Assembly: GCF_022602565.1 (NCBI RefSeq)
Contig: NZ_JALBCV010000012.1
Location: 20,092 to 84,091, forward strand
DNA: 64,000 nucleotides
Reading direction: 5' to 3'
Source of the DNA: Rosenbergiella metrosideri
GTDB lineage: Bacteria; Pseudomonadota; Gammaproteobacteria; Enterobacterales; Enterobacteriaceae
Positions 48,111 to 57,679 of the stretch are shown piece by piece. A program made the position numbers and the translations under genes. The notes under the pieces were generated by a model. The model had not been told where the DNA came from. It saw nothing but the letters and a program-made list of their open reading frames with translations, and did not search any database. How positions within the stretch are numbered: position 1 is the stretch's first letter; each line of letters starts with the position of its first letter.

Positions 48111-48911
48111 CTAATCTAATTCATTATCGAGATCCTGCGGCGTTGCCGCGGGACGGGAAGTGACTGCTGAACGATTGTATTTCGGGCTGAGCTGGATATA
48201 GAGTATTGCCATAACAGTGCCGATTACCCCTAAGGCCACTAAGTTGAAGTCAGTGAATGCCGCAGTCACGAAGCCAAGGTAGAAAAATGGCATAAGGTAG
48301 CCTGCTCGCATCATGTTAATCACCATGGCGTAACCCACCACCACGATCATGCCTCCAGCAATATTTAACCCGTTGGTCACCACTGCGGGAATATTGCTTA
48401 ACAGTTGCTGAACTTCGCTGGTTCCCACTGAGATGGCGACAATCAGCGCGGGGATGGCAATACGCATCGCTTGTAGGAACAGTGCCGAAACATGGATCCA
48501 AGAGAGTAAGGTTACATTACCGTTATTGGCGGCGCGGTCTGCAGCATGTTGAAAGCCTACGGTGAGGGTGCGAACGATGATGGTGAAAACCTGGCCGGCT
48601 GCGGCCAAAGGAATGGCGAGAGCAATACCGGCCCCAATGCTTTGCTGCCCGGCGATAACTAAAATAGTCGAGATGATTGAGGCGAGTGCCGCATCCGGTG
48701 CCACCGCAGCACCAATATTCATCCATCCCAGTGCAATCATCTCCAATGTCCCGCCAATGATAATCCCAGATTTGATGTCGCCAAGCACCAGACCGATGAG
48801 GGTGCAAGCCACTAGCGGACGGTGAAATTGAAACTCATCAAGAATAGATTCCATTCCGGCAATACAAGCGACGATAAATACGAGTGTAATCTGAAGCGTA
48901 CTGATCTCCAT
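48111..48911 (-). CDS. manY: Mannose-family PTS component IIC
   Basis: A 266-aa membrane permease subunit. It begins MEISTLQITLVFIVACIAGM and has about nine hydrophobic segments. GTLEMIALGWMNIGAAVAPD is the sugar-binding region typical of EIIC-Man. It lies 52 bp after the IIAB gene and just before IID. Confidence 0.95.
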   Translation of the reverse strand: MEISTLQITLVFIVACIAGMESILDEFQFHRPLVACTLIGLVLGDIKSGIIIGGTLEMIALGWMNIGAAVAPDAALASIISTILVIAGQQSIGAGIALAIPLAAAGQVFTIIVRTLTVGFQHAADRAANNGNVTLLSWIHVSALFLQAMRIAIPALIVAISVGTSEVQQLLSNIPAVVTNGLNIAGGMIVVVGYAMVINMMRAGYLMPFFYLGFVTAAFTDFNLVALGVIGTVMAILYIQLSPKYNRSAVTSRPAATPQDLDNELD

Positions 48912-48963
48912 TAACCTTCTCCTCTAGACGAGTAAAATTGTCGGCTACGTTGCGTGAGTGCCT

Positions 48964-49926
48964 CTACACCGAAACGTTGTTAAGTAGGTCGATCATCCCT
49001 AGCCGAGTATCGGAAGAGACTTTACGTACCTCAAGCTCGATGCCTTTCGCTGCCAATTGAGTAAATGCGTCGATATCCTGTTGGTCGACAGAGACGGCAT
49101 TCGTTACCATCGTTTTACCTTGGCGATAGGCCATGCCGCCGATGTTGACTGTCTGGATCGTTACCCCACCTTCGACAACGCGTAAGACCTCGCTGGGATT
49201 GGTGAACAACAACATCACCCGTTCACCGGCATAGGCAGGATTGGCGTACACGCGAAGCATTTTTGCGACATCCACCACATGGGCGGTAACGCCGGGAGGC
49301 GCCACCTGCTTAAGTAAGGTTTTGCGGACCTGATCGGCCGCCACCTCATCGCTCACCACAATGATCCGCGTCACTCCGGTCTCTTTCGTCCAGCGCGTGG
49401 CGACTTGACCATGAATAAGTCGATCGTCGATTCGTACTAAGCCAAATTGCATCACGCCGTGCTGTGACGGTATAGGCGAGCTGACCGGAGGCGCGGGCGT
49501 CGCAGATGACGGTTCGGCGACGTAGGAGGCGGGATGTTGATAGGCTTTAACCCCCTCCCTTCCGGCTTCCAATCCGATGTCGACCAGCTGTTCAAGGCTA
49601 GGACTATCATCGCGAGCCATTAATGTCTCAATTAACATGGGAATATTGACGCCGGCCAGCACCCTGTAATCGGGATGCTCACTGGCTAAGCGGGAGGCAG
49701 CATTGAACGGGCTTCCTCCCCAAGTATCGGTAAGAAAGATCACCCCCTGTGTGGTTGTAAGACGTGACAGCATGCTGTTGTATTTATCAATCAATATCTC
49801 CGTATTTTCGCCGGGAATAAAATCGATAAAGCCAACATTATCTTGTTCACCTAATAACATTTCCGTTGTCTTCAGCAACTGCTCGGCTGCTCGTCCGTGC
49901 GTTGCGATGATAATTGCTATCGTCAA
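48964..49926 (-). CDS. manX: Mannose-family PTS component IIAB
   Basis: A 320-aa cytoplasmic phosphotransferase. The IIA domain (1-130) has the phosphohistidine H10 in IIATHGRAA. An Ala/Pro-rich linker follows. The IIB domain (160-320) has phosphohistidine H172 in RIDDRLIHGQVATRW. The phosphate goes HPr to H10 to H172 to incoming mannose, glucose or glucosamine. It is first of manXYZ-yobD. Upstream is manA, which converts the product mannose-6-phosphate to fructose-6-phosphate. Confidence 0.96.
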   Translation of the reverse strand: MTIAIIIATHGRAAEQLLKTTEMLLGEQDNVGFIDFIPGENTEILIDKYNSMLSRLTTTQGVIFLTDTWGGSPFNAASRLASEHPDYRVLAGVNIPMLIETLMARDDSPSLEQLVDIGLEAGREGVKAYQHPASYVAEPSSATPAPPVSSPIPSQHGVMQFGLVRIDDRLIHGQVATRWTKETGVTRIIVVSDEVAADQVRKTLLKQVAPPGVTAHVVDVAKMLRVYANPAYAGERVMLLFTNPSEVLRVVEGGVTIQTVNIGGMAYRQGKTMVTNAVSVDQQDIDAFTQLAAKGIELEVRKVSSDTRLGMIDLLNNVSV

Positions 49927-50024
49927 GAGACCCCCTGTTCTGTAGTCCGGTCAGTGGGGAAAGGATCGACAAATCCTAACGCCTAGAAAACCAAGGCAGT
50001 GTATGCACTAATCAAATGTAAAGA

Positions 50025-50040
50025 TGTGATTTGAACCATC
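50025..50040. promoter_or_regulatory. Possible CRP site before manX
   Basis: TGTGATTTGAACCATC keeps the left half of the CRP consensus (TGTGA-N6-TCACA) but only a poor right half, in the 177-bp gap between manA and manX. The gap must hold the manX promoter. CRP control is known for E. coli manXYZ; the site itself is a guess. Confidence 0.3.
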
Positions 50041-50103
50041 TATTCCTCTATAAACTCAGTAAGGTCAAACCATATATTTGTGGTCGATCACATTTAGCGG
50101 CTC

Positions 50104-51315
50104 TCATCGATTATCGATCGGTGTAATAGTGATCGGTGCCTGGCGTGATCCGACCGTTGTTACCGCGATCTGCCCCTGCCCTTTGATTGTAAAAGCCTCT
50201 TGATCTGCCGGTATAAAGAGCGATTCACCGAGCGATAGCGTCAAGGCTTGCTGCGCCGTACTCAAGTCAAGCACGCCCTCCAAGCACAGTATCAGTTGCG
50301 GTAGGCCTTGGGTCGAAATGCGACAGGTCGAGGTAAGGGTAATAATTGATAGGCTGAAGTCTGACTCGGGGACTTGATAGCAGTACTGGTTACCGCTAAT
50401 GATGGGAGCTAAACGACGCTGCTCGGCCTTATCTTCTTGAAACTGGACGTTAGCCACCAATTCTTCGATATCAATATGTTTAGTCGTCAACCCTGCCCGT
50501 AGCACATTATCGGAATTAGCCATAACTTCTATGCCGACGCCCTGCAGATAGGTATGGGGGGTACCGGCGGCCAAATAGAGAGCCTCCCCCGGCTGCAGAG
50601 TGATAATATTCAGGAATAAGGGCATTAATAACCCAAGATCGGTGGGCCACACTTCCGCTATCATTCTTACCGTCTGCCCAATTGGCTGCTCTTGCTGCTC
50701 TACGCTGTGCAGCAGGTGTGTTAAGACTCGCTGTTTGTCATCCTCCGCCAGCCGCAGACAGCTACTAAACAGCTGTTGCAGTGCGTTGCTAGTTGGATTA
50801 TCGATAAAAAGATCAACGGCGGGATGATCCCAATTGAGTCGCTGAAAGGCTCTAGCGATCTCGTCGAAAGGTTTGAAGCCTTTTAGTGCCTTGAAAGGTG
50901 TTAACGCGTAAACCAACTCTGGCTTATGATTCGCATCTCGATAGTTTCGAGTGGGGGCATTGAGCGGGATATGTGCCTTATTTTCACGTCTGAATCCTCG
51001 CTGAGCGACGTCTCTTGTAGGATGTACTTGAATCGACAAGGGCCGCTCCACTGCCAACAGTTTGACCAAAAAAGGCAGTTGCTGAAAGGTTTGATAGGTC
51101 GCTTGTCCAAGCATCGAGAGTGGATGGGATGCAATCTCAGCCGCGAGGCTCTGCCAATTTCCTCGAATGACGACCTGAGAACTGGCACTCAGGTGCGCCC
51201 CCATCCACACTTCAGCCATCGGTAAACGTTCAGGGTTGGCGAAACCAAAACGCTCGGTCAGCGCGGTGGGCGAGCCCCATGCATAGCGCTGTACGCAATT
51301 TTGCAGTTTATACAT
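50104..51315 (-). CDS. manA: Mannose-6-phosphate isomerase (native copy)
   Basis: A 403-aa type I phosphomannose isomerase. Zinc ligands are visible in LSIQVHPTRD (Gln and His), in ENKAH / NHKPELVYAL (Glu), and in GTPHTYLQGVGIEVMANSDN (His). It interconverts mannose-6-phosphate and fructose-6-phosphate. Its base composition is like the chromosome around it, and it heads the mannose PTS block, so it is the catabolic copy. A second, AT-rich copy lies at 59416-60612. Confidence 0.96.
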   Translation of the reverse strand: MYKLQNCVQRYAWGSPTALTERFGFANPERLPMAEVWMGAHLSASSQVVIRGNWQSLAAEIASHPLSMLGQATYQTFQQLPFLVKLLAVERPLSIQVHPTRDVAQRGFRRENKAHIPLNAPTRNYRDANHKPELVYALTPFKALKGFKPFDEIARAFQRLNWDHPAVDLFIDNPTSNALQQLFSSCLRLAEDDKQRVLTHLLHSVEQQEQPIGQTVRMIAEVWPTDLGLLMPLFLNIITLQPGEALYLAAGTPHTYLQGVGIEVMANSDNVLRAGLTTKHIDIEELVANVQFQEDKAEQRRLAPIISGNQYCYQVPESDFSLSIITLTSTCRISTQGLPQLILCLEGVLDLSTAQQALTLSLGESLFIPADQEAFTIKGQGQIAVTTVGSRQAPITITPIDNR

Positions 51316-52447
51316 GGCGTGCCACCCGAAATAACCAGAGTGGACAGAGGAGGTTTCCCCTAAAGTGGAACAAGGTAGAGTGTTTGATCTTTTCTGAATA
51401 AGCGCTAATTAAATAGGGAAATAGTTGTCCTGTATTAACATGATATCTTGGCACAATATCCTCCTGATGATGGGACTTTCCTTAACGGGGTTGACTCCCC
51501 TATTGCTACGCCAATTGGCTGGACGAAACTGTGAACTAGGGCTGATTTATACTGCAAAAAGAGGCTGAGAGACGAGAAACTGGGTGCTGGTCACAATGTT
51601 GGCAGCCCCTTAGTGTTGCATCGATGCACAATCAGAGACTTCGCCGCCAAACCGCGGGGAGGATCGCTGCCGGTCCCTCGTTCAGGGCTAATCTAGGCGC
51701 GTTCACTGGCGATGTGGGAACGCGTCAGTGACAGATGCTCCCTTCTTGGGTGGCATCTGCCTGCAAGCGTCTGCGCGACTCACCCTCTATGCGGATATTT
51801 TTGCAGCACTCATAAAAGGTTATTACTGCCTTGGCCGAGAATGGATAGAATTAAATAATCGGTTTAGCGATGCGCGAATGAAATAAACCAGACAGCGTCC
51901 GGATATCGTTATTACAATTAATAAAATTAAGGGAGAACTCACGCTGTAAACAACCGCTGAGTCACTTTTTGTGAGGAATATTTATTAAACTCTATTTAAT
52001 TGGGATGGTAAAACCGATTAAATAAACGTTTTAATTATCATTATCATTATCATTATCATCCTAAAATTTGATTAAAATTTTTCATGGTATCATCGGTGAT
52101 GATATAACATTCTTCTTACGACTCAATACAAGTCACTATTCTCTCAAGTACAAAACGGGCCATATTTTAATAAGATCAAAAACCCACAAATTATTGTTTT
52201 TACGAGTTAATTACCTTAAAGGACGTTTATTAACACTCACGCCATCACCTCATCATGGTTAATTTTATAATACTTTTTAGTTATAAACTCATAACATAAC
52301 CCTCAATTTTACTAAATCCTGACAAAACACTTTCATTATTTATTCACCCCTCTAATTGACTTAATTACCTTAAAATAAGATTATTCTTAGTTGCTAATTT
52401 TTACGTTCTTCAAACAAAAAAAATATAATTATTCTATGAGGTGTTAA
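51316..52447. other. Long gap with a hairpin-rich stretch and no intact gene
   Basis: The manA promoter must lie at the left. At 51540-51770 several hairpins follow one another: the palindrome TGCATCGATGCA at 51617-51628, CCCT/AGGG at 51675-51687, CGCGTTC/GAACGCG at 51698-51724 in conflict with TCACTG/CAGTGA at 51703-51731, and a strong CAGATGC/GCATCTG at 51732-51759. One plus-strand frame at about 51747-51887 reads like protein (RLTLYADIFAALIKGYYCLG) but is preceded by stops. Either a structured RNA or a decayed gene. From 51880 on the DNA is very AT-rich, leading to the pilus operon. Confidence 0.5.
52034..52060. promoter_or_regulatory. GATAAT hexamer array, candidate Fur site
   Basis: ATTATC occurs four times in perfect tandem (52034-52057), which on the other strand is four GATAAT units. 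GATAATGATAATGATAATG matches 16 of 19 positions of the Fur box consensus. It lies about 390 bp before the pilus operon. Confidence 0.5.
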
Positions 52448-52996
52448 ATGAATTTAAGACCCGTTTTATTGCTATGCGCGCTATTCCCTTTTACAACCTT
52501 TTCATCTTATGCCAATACCGTGCTAGGTACGCTTAGTGGCCAAATTGGCGTCCAGGTAACGATCAGTGAAGGCTGTACGGTTGGTAATAATAATTCCAAG
52601 GGTACAGTGAACGAATGGGGCAGTATTAATTTCGGTACCTATGCTGATTTATCGAATATTATTAACGGTACTGTACTCGGGTCAAATGGTACAGATACCG
52701 TTACTGTCACCTGTACTTCAGGGTTATCGCCGACACTTAAGCTCGATGGTGGCGTGAATGAAACTGCTAAAAACCTCCGCTCTATGATTTCAGGCAGTAC
52801 CACCATTCCTTACCGCCTCTATTCTGATGCCTCGTACAGTAAAGAAATTGCCGTCGATGGCAGTATCTCCCTCACATCCGATGGTACTGCGCAGAATATT
52901 CCTATCTATGGCCGTATCATCCCTTCTGATCAGCTCTCAAGCGCGCCGACCGCCGGCACCTATACCGATACGGTTACCGCGACACTTAGTTGGTAA
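52448..52996 (+). CDS. Csu-type pilus subunit (spore coat U domain), first copy
   Basis: A 182-aa secreted pilin of the archaic (sigma) chaperone-usher class. A signal peptide (cut after SSYA) precedes one spore-coat-U domain: VQVTISEGCTVGN with the first cysteine, INFGTYADLS, VTVTCTSGLSPTLKLDGG with the second cysteine, and the C-terminal TAGTYTDTVTATLSW donor-strand end. It would be the major pilin, like CsuA/B of Acinetobacter. It heads a five-gene operon and is followed at once by a second subunit. Confidence 0.93.
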   Translation: MNLRPVLLLCALFPFTTFSSYANTVLGTLSGQIGVQVTISEGCTVGNNNSKGTVNEWGSINFGTYADLSNIINGTVLGSNGTDTVTVTCTSGLSPTLKLDGGVNETAKNLRSMISGSTTIPYRLYSDASYSKEIAVDGSISLTSDGTAQNIPIYGRIIPSDQLSSAPTAGTYTDTVTATLSW

Positions 52997-53532
52997 TGTC
53001 TCAACGCCGAGCGCATTACTTAAGGGGATGGATCCTGATGATCGGTGCAATGTACCTACGCAATGCTGTGGCGAGCACCACCACTGATACCTTTACGGTA
53101 TCGGCGGTCATCACCAGCGGTTGTGCGCTAGGAACCAGCTCGGCAACTAACACAACGGATCTTGGAACACTAAGCTTCGGTACCCAGGCAGCCCTGTCCG
53201 ATAATGTCGATGCCACCAGCAGCGTTGGGGCAGGGTCGATTGTGGTGACCTGTACACCTGGAACGGCGGTCACTATTTCATTGGATTATGGCGTCAACGG
53301 TGGCAGTGCGACTAAGCGTTATCTATCCAATGGCTCACAGTTACTGGGATATCAGCTCTACCAGGATGCCGCACACAGTACGGTTTGGGGGGAGGGTTCT
53401 TTGACCTACAGTATCAGCGCCTTTCCGCAAACCACTCAAACTTATCCCGTATATGGCCGGCTATTTTCGAGTAGTACCGTCCCTACCGCAGGGACTTACA
53501 CAGATACCGTTACGGTGACTTTGGCGTATTGA
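52996..53532 (+). CDS. Csu-type pilus subunit, second copy
   Basis: A 178-aa subunit paralogous to the first. Its ATG shares a base with the first gene's stop (TAATG); a TTG six bases earlier is not needed. The signal peptide is MSQRRAHYLRGWILMIGAMY and on. The domain has VSAVITSGCALGTSS, LGTLSFGTQAALSD, IVVTCTPGTAVTISLDYG and the C-terminal TAGTYTDTVTVTLAY. It is probably a minor pilin. The family usually has two to three such subunits before the chaperone. Confidence 0.92.
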   Translation: MSQRRAHYLRGWILMIGAMYLRNAVASTTTDTFTVSAVITSGCALGTSSATNTTDLGTLSFGTQAALSDNVDATSSVGAGSIVVTCTPGTAVTISLDYGVNGGSATKRYLSNGSQLLGYQLYQDAAHSTVWGEGSLTYSISAFPQTTQTYPVYGRLFSSSTVPTAGTYTDTVTVTLAY

Positions 53533-53535
53533 ATC

Positions 53536-54309
53536 ATGAAACTGATAAAAAAACTCTCGCTATTAATTTCCTTATTATGTATTTCGGCGTTCGGTTACGC
53601 TGGGAATGTTTTGCTGGTCTGGCCTATTTTGCAAGTGATAGAAGCAGACCAACAAGGGAGCGCTCTGTGGTTAGAAAACCGTGGAAACAGTGAGGTTCAT
53701 CTACAAGCGAGGATCTTAAGTTGGCAGCAGCGTAACGCAGAGGATCACTACGCAGACCAATCCGATGTCGTGGCCAGTCCCCCTTTTGTGGTGATCCCGC
53801 CGAAGCAAAAACAGCTTATCCGCTTGATAAGAACTGCTCCGCCCCCTGCAGCGGGTGAGAATGCTTACCGGATTATTCTCGATCAACTCCCGCCCACTGA
53901 CGGTGATAGCGCCAAAGAGAGCGCCGGTTTACAACTGCAAATGCGCTACGTTTTACCACTCTTTACCTATGCCCAAGGGATTTGGACCAAACCCCGCACA
54001 GATAAACCTCGAAGCAGTGCGAGTGCCACGCTACCCAGCCTAACGTGGCGAATAACGACTCGCCAAGGCCAGCGTTACTTAACGATTCGTAATAGCGGTA
54101 TTGTCCATGCGCGTCTCACGCAAGCCTTTTTTGCGACTAAGCCAACCCTCGATAACTCAGCTGTGGTGGTGAATAAGGGATTACTCGGCTATGTACTGGC
54201 TGGACAGTCGATGGATTTCCCCCTCACACCAGGTTCTGCTGCCATCGACGGTGACCACCTTTACGCAAAACTCGATGACAATGGCCCGATCATAACTGTA
54301 AGCGAATGA
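53536..54309 (+). CDS. Periplasmic pilus chaperone (CsuC-like)
   Basis: A 257-aa PapD-fold chaperone. It has a signal peptide cut near GYAGN and a first Ig-like domain with VWPILQVIEADQQGSALWLE and the VVIPPKQKQLIRLIR strand, whose basic residue anchors the subunit C-terminus. The second domain closes with DGDHLYAKLDDNGPIITV. It carries pilus subunits through the periplasm to the usher. It overlaps the usher gene by four bases. Confidence 0.93.
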   Translation: MKLIKKLSLLISLLCISAFGYAGNVLLVWPILQVIEADQQGSALWLENRGNSEVHLQARILSWQQRNAEDHYADQSDVVASPPFVVIPPKQKQLIRLIRTAPPPAAGENAYRIILDQLPPTDGDSAKESAGLQLQMRYVLPLFTYAQGIWTKPRTDKPRSSASATLPSLTWRITTRQGQRYLTIRNSGIVHARLTQAFFATKPTLDNSAVVVNKGLLGYVLAGQSMDFPLTPGSAAIDGDHLYAKLDDNGPIITVSE

Positions 54310-56675
54310 TCGCCCTAAAGTTTATAAAACTGCACAGCGGCTGGCTAGTGATCCTAGCCGCCCTTGTATATGAACCCTTTTCCTATGGTGCAGAGTACGA
54401 TGCGCTACCAAAACCTACTACCTTAAAGGCTAATGCAACCGGTTATTCCCTTTGGCTATCCCTCGACACTAATGGCCGTAATGACGGCGTTGTGACTCAA
54501 GTAAAGGTACGTCACCAACACTATTATGTGCAGAACAGCGTACTGAAAAAATATTATATTCACACTGACAGCCAAGACGACTGGGTCGATATTAACAGGC
54601 TGCCAGACGTCATCGTGCTCTACGATAGTCTTCATCAAGTCTTGAAATTGACGGTGCCCGAAGCCTGGCTACCGTTACAAGCCTTTGGCGGGAATACGAC
54701 GGCTAACCAAGCGATAAGTAGCGCGCGAGGGCTATTATTTACCTACGACGCCTATTCGATTAATACCAACCATAGCAGTCGATATTCCGCCCTTTGGCTG
54801 GAACAGCGTTATTTTTCAAATGACGGCTATTTATCGAATACGGGAACCTTTCGTAAAAATTGGCGGGGAGATAGCTCAATCTCAGAAGGCTATTTGCGCT
54901 ACGACACAACCTGGCGTTATAGCGATATTGATAAGATGGTGAGTTACCAATTGGGTGATGTGGTCAGTAACTCATTAAGTTGGAGTAACTCCGTGCGTTT
55001 AGGCGGGCTGCGTGTTAGCCGAAACTTTTCCATTCGTCCCGACTTGGTCACCTATCCCCTATTAACCCTTAACGGTACCGCCGCCGTACCGAGCAGTATC
55101 GATCTGTTTATTAATGGCTATAAGACCAGTAACAATAGCGTCAATGCGGGACCTTGGACGCTGACCAACACCCCTTATATCAATGGCTCCGGCGAGGCAA
55201 CGGTGGTGACGACCGATGCCTTAGGTCGACAAGTCGAAACCACTATTCCGTTCTATGTCGCAAACCAATTGCTTAGCCCTGGATTAAGTGATTACGACTT
55301 CAGTGCAGGCGCTCTGCGCACTCATTACGGCTCGCGCAGTGCTGACTATAATGCTGGTGCGGTCAGTAGTTTTTATCGTTATGGTTTAACCCATTATTTG
55401 ACCACGGCGATACAAGGTGAGGCTCGGCAAGGTTTGGTAAAAGGCGGCGTCGGGCTAGATATCGTGCCATGGCGATGGGGGACCCTGTCACTGAGCGCCA
55501 GTCAATCCCAAGCGCAACAATCTGGACAACAGTTTGCGGTTGGTTACTCTTGGGTCTCGTCCTTATTTAATCTTAACTTAAGCCATACCCAGCGTAGCGC
55601 TCACTTTAGTGATCTGTCGGTTTACGATACCTCGGCGACACTCAGCCATCAAGCTGAGCAAGCCACCTTAAGTTTTTCTCCCTTAGGGGGGGCGCTAGGC
55701 AGTATCGGCCTAGGTTATTTCGATATCACCTCACACGACAATACTCGTACACGTTTAGCCAACCTTTCCTGGAGCAAGAGCCTGTGGGGTAATAGCAGCC
55801 TTAATCTCTCATTAAATAAGACCTTGGGGGATAGCGGCGTTGCAGGTCAACTACAACTGGTTATCCCGCTGGCGGACGATAGCTCTATAGCGATTGCTCA
55901 GCGCAGAGCGGTAGATAACCACAGCACACAAACCATAACCTATAGCCACTCCACGCCGACTGAAGGCGGATTGGGCTGGAACTTAGCCGCCTCGACGACG
56001 TCTTCTGGATACCGGCAGGCTAACCTAGCTTGGAAAAGTAATTACGCATTATTAAGCGGCGGAGTTTACGGCAGTTCATCCAGCCATAGCCAATGGGCGG
56101 ATATCAGTGGCTCTTTGGTGTGGATGGATAATGATCTGTTCGCAAGTAGTAAAATTAACGATGCCTTTATCGTGGTGAGTACCAGTGGCTTTAAGGATAT
56201 TCCAGTCAATTACGAGAACCGCTATCTCGGTAAAACCAACTCACAGGGTCATTTATTAGTTGCTAACGTTAGTGCTTGGTACCCGGCCAAGCTCACCATC
56301 GACCCCCTTACGCTGCCACCGAATATGTCGCTACCTAGCATTGAACGACATGTGGCAGTGAGAGAAGGGAGCGGTGCATTAGTCACCTTCGCGATGCATC
56401 AAACGCACCCACTTTTATTAACGATAGTCGATCAGGATCACCAACCGTTACCGCAGGGGACGGTAGTCAAGGAGCTAAACAGTGGAGAAGCCACGTTGAT
56501 TGGCTACGGGGGCCAAGCTTGGTTCGAAGACTCCCCCCTTAATAGCCGAATTTCCGTGCTGATAGCTGGCTCTACCTGTACCCAGCCTATAAAAAGTCGT
56601 GAACGCGACAATGCTTTGCAGGCTGAAACCATCACCTGCGCACTCACCCCACGTAGTCAGGAATCCGTGCCATGA
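54306..56675 (+). CDS. Outer-membrane pilus usher (CsuD-like)
   Basis: A 789-aa fimbrial usher. Domains in order: signal peptide, N-terminal chaperone-binding domain (about 30-120), a 24-strand barrel with an internal plug near SIDLFINGYKTSNNSVNAGP, and C-terminal domains with GYGGQAWFEDSPLN and the paired cysteines of GSTCTQPIKS / ETITCALTP. It exports and assembles the subunits. Starts with ATG inside the chaperone stop (ATGA) and overlaps the tip gene in the same way. Confidence 0.94.
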   Translation: MIALKFIKLHSGWLVILAALVYEPFSYGAEYDALPKPTTLKANATGYSLWLSLDTNGRNDGVVTQVKVRHQHYYVQNSVLKKYYIHTDSQDDWVDINRLPDVIVLYDSLHQVLKLTVPEAWLPLQAFGGNTTANQAISSARGLLFTYDAYSINTNHSSRYSALWLEQRYFSNDGYLSNTGTFRKNWRGDSSISEGYLRYDTTWRYSDIDKMVSYQLGDVVSNSLSWSNSVRLGGLRVSRNFSIRPDLVTYPLLTLNGTAAVPSSIDLFINGYKTSNNSVNAGPWTLTNTPYINGSGEATVVTTDALGRQVETTIPFYVANQLLSPGLSDYDFSAGALRTHYGSRSADYNAGAVSSFYRYGLTHYLTTAIQGEARQGLVKGGVGLDIVPWRWGTLSLSASQSQAQQSGQQFAVGYSWVSSLFNLNLSHTQRSAHFSDLSVYDTSATLSHQAEQATLSFSPLGGALGSIGLGYFDITSHDNTRTRLANLSWSKSLWGNSSLNLSLNKTLGDSGVAGQLQLVIPLADDSSIAIAQRRAVDNHSTQTITYSHSTPTEGGLGWNLAASTTSSGYRQANLAWKSNYALLSGGVYGSSSSHSQWADISGSLVWMDNDLFASSKINDAFIVVSTSGFKDIPVNYENRYLGKTNSQGHLLVANVSAWYPAKLTIDPLTLPPNMSLPSIERHVAVREGSGALVTFAMHQTHPLLLTIVDQDHQPLPQGTVVKELNSGEATLIGYGGQAWFEDSPLNSRISVLIAGSTCTQPIKSRERDNALQAETITCALTPRSQESVP

Positions 56676-57619
56676 AATCGCTGCTCACCATTATTCTGCT
56701 ATTCGGCCTATTTTGTTGTTCCACAAGCTTTGCTGCCTGTACTGCCAGCTCCAGCAGCACCAGCTTTGGCAGTTTAAGTTCTTTTTCCCTCGCCAGTAGC
56801 GCACAGCTGGTCCAATCCGGTACTGGGTTTACCTGTTCGGGTAGCATATTGACACTTTTTGGTACTAATACCATTACTCTAACTTTCGCGAGTTCGAGCC
56901 ATACTTCAAGCACAACCCCTCGCTTATATAGCAGCAGTACCGGTAGCTATATTCCCTATACCTTGTGCGGTGATAGCGCCTGTAGCACGACCTACAGCAT
57001 TGGCAGTTCAAAAACCTGGCGTTCGACAAGTTTAATCGGCTTACTCGGACTGTTTAACTCCAGTGATGGTACGCTGCCCCTTTATCTAAAGACCCCTAGC
57101 GGCATCAATGTACCTGCAGGGACCTACACAGATCTATTGACCTTAAGCTGGAACTATAAAATCTGCTCTATTGGCGGAGCAATTGGTTGCCTCTATGAAA
57201 CAGGTACCGCAACTTCAACTATTAGCATAACCCTGGTGGTGACCAATGATTGCGCGATCGACACCGCACCCGATGTCGATTTTGGTAGCGCGGCACTGCC
57301 TGTAGACTTCGGAAAAGTCTCTGCAGCGCTCGGGGTACGATGCACCAGTAACGCCAGCTATAAAGTAAATTTAGCCAGCAGTAATGCAACTAGCGGTAAC
57401 TGGCGGCAAATGAGTGCCACGACCAGCAGCGGTACCTCTTACCTGCAATATCAACTACAACAGAGCGATGGCACGGTGTGGACGGATACCAACACGCTGA
57501 GCAAAGTAGGCACAGGTAGCACACAGACGCTAAGCTATACCGCCATCGTCAATCCTAACCAGAGTAACCAACCAGCAGGCAGTTATAGCGATACCATTAC
57601 GGTGACGGTGAGTTATTAA
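56672..57619 (+). CDS. Two-domain pilus tip adhesin (CsuE-like)
   Basis: A 315-aa protein with a signal peptide (cut after TSFA) and two spore-coat-U domains. The N-terminal domain (about 22-185) has CTASSSSTSFGSLSSFSLAS and several hydrophobic, Ser-rich loops; in Acinetobacter CsuE such loops at the tip give adhesion to plastic. The C-terminal pilin domain (about 187-315) ends PAGSYSDTITVTVSY, the donor strand. It is the last gene, hence tip adhesin. Confidence 0.93.
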   Translation: MKSLLTIILLFGLFCCSTSFAACTASSSSTSFGSLSSFSLASSAQLVQSGTGFTCSGSILTLFGTNTITLTFASSSHTSSTTPRLYSSSTGSYIPYTLCGDSACSTTYSIGSSKTWRSTSLIGLLGLFNSSDGTLPLYLKTPSGINVPAGTYTDLLTLSWNYKICSIGGAIGCLYETGTATSTISITLVVTNDCAIDTAPDVDFGSAALPVDFGKVSAALGVRCTSNASYKVNLASSNATSGNWRQMSATTSSGTSYLQYQLQQSDGTVWTDTNTLSKVGTGSTQTLSYTAIVNPNQSNQPAGSYSDTITVTVSY

Positions 57620-57642
57620 AAAGCCAATTCAAGGTATTGGCT
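57617..57642 (-). terminator. Terminator after the immunity-like gene
   Basis: On the minus strand AGCCAAT and ATTGGCT form a 7-bp stem with a 7-nt loop, followed by TTTTTAATAA. It overlaps the stop of the tip adhesin gene on the other strand. Confidence 0.6.
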
Positions 57643-57679
57643 TACCTGGCGGAGGTCCCACGCCATCACGCATACCTGC

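Noticed and set aside
50079..50092. TGTGGTCGATCACA as a CRP site
   Set aside because: The half-sites are 4 bp apart instead of 6, so the spacing is wrong for CRP.
51560..51575. AGAGGCTGAGAGACGA as part of a TPP riboswitch
   Set aside because: Only the short GGCTGAGA core matches; the rest of the thi-box is absent and no thiamine gene follows.
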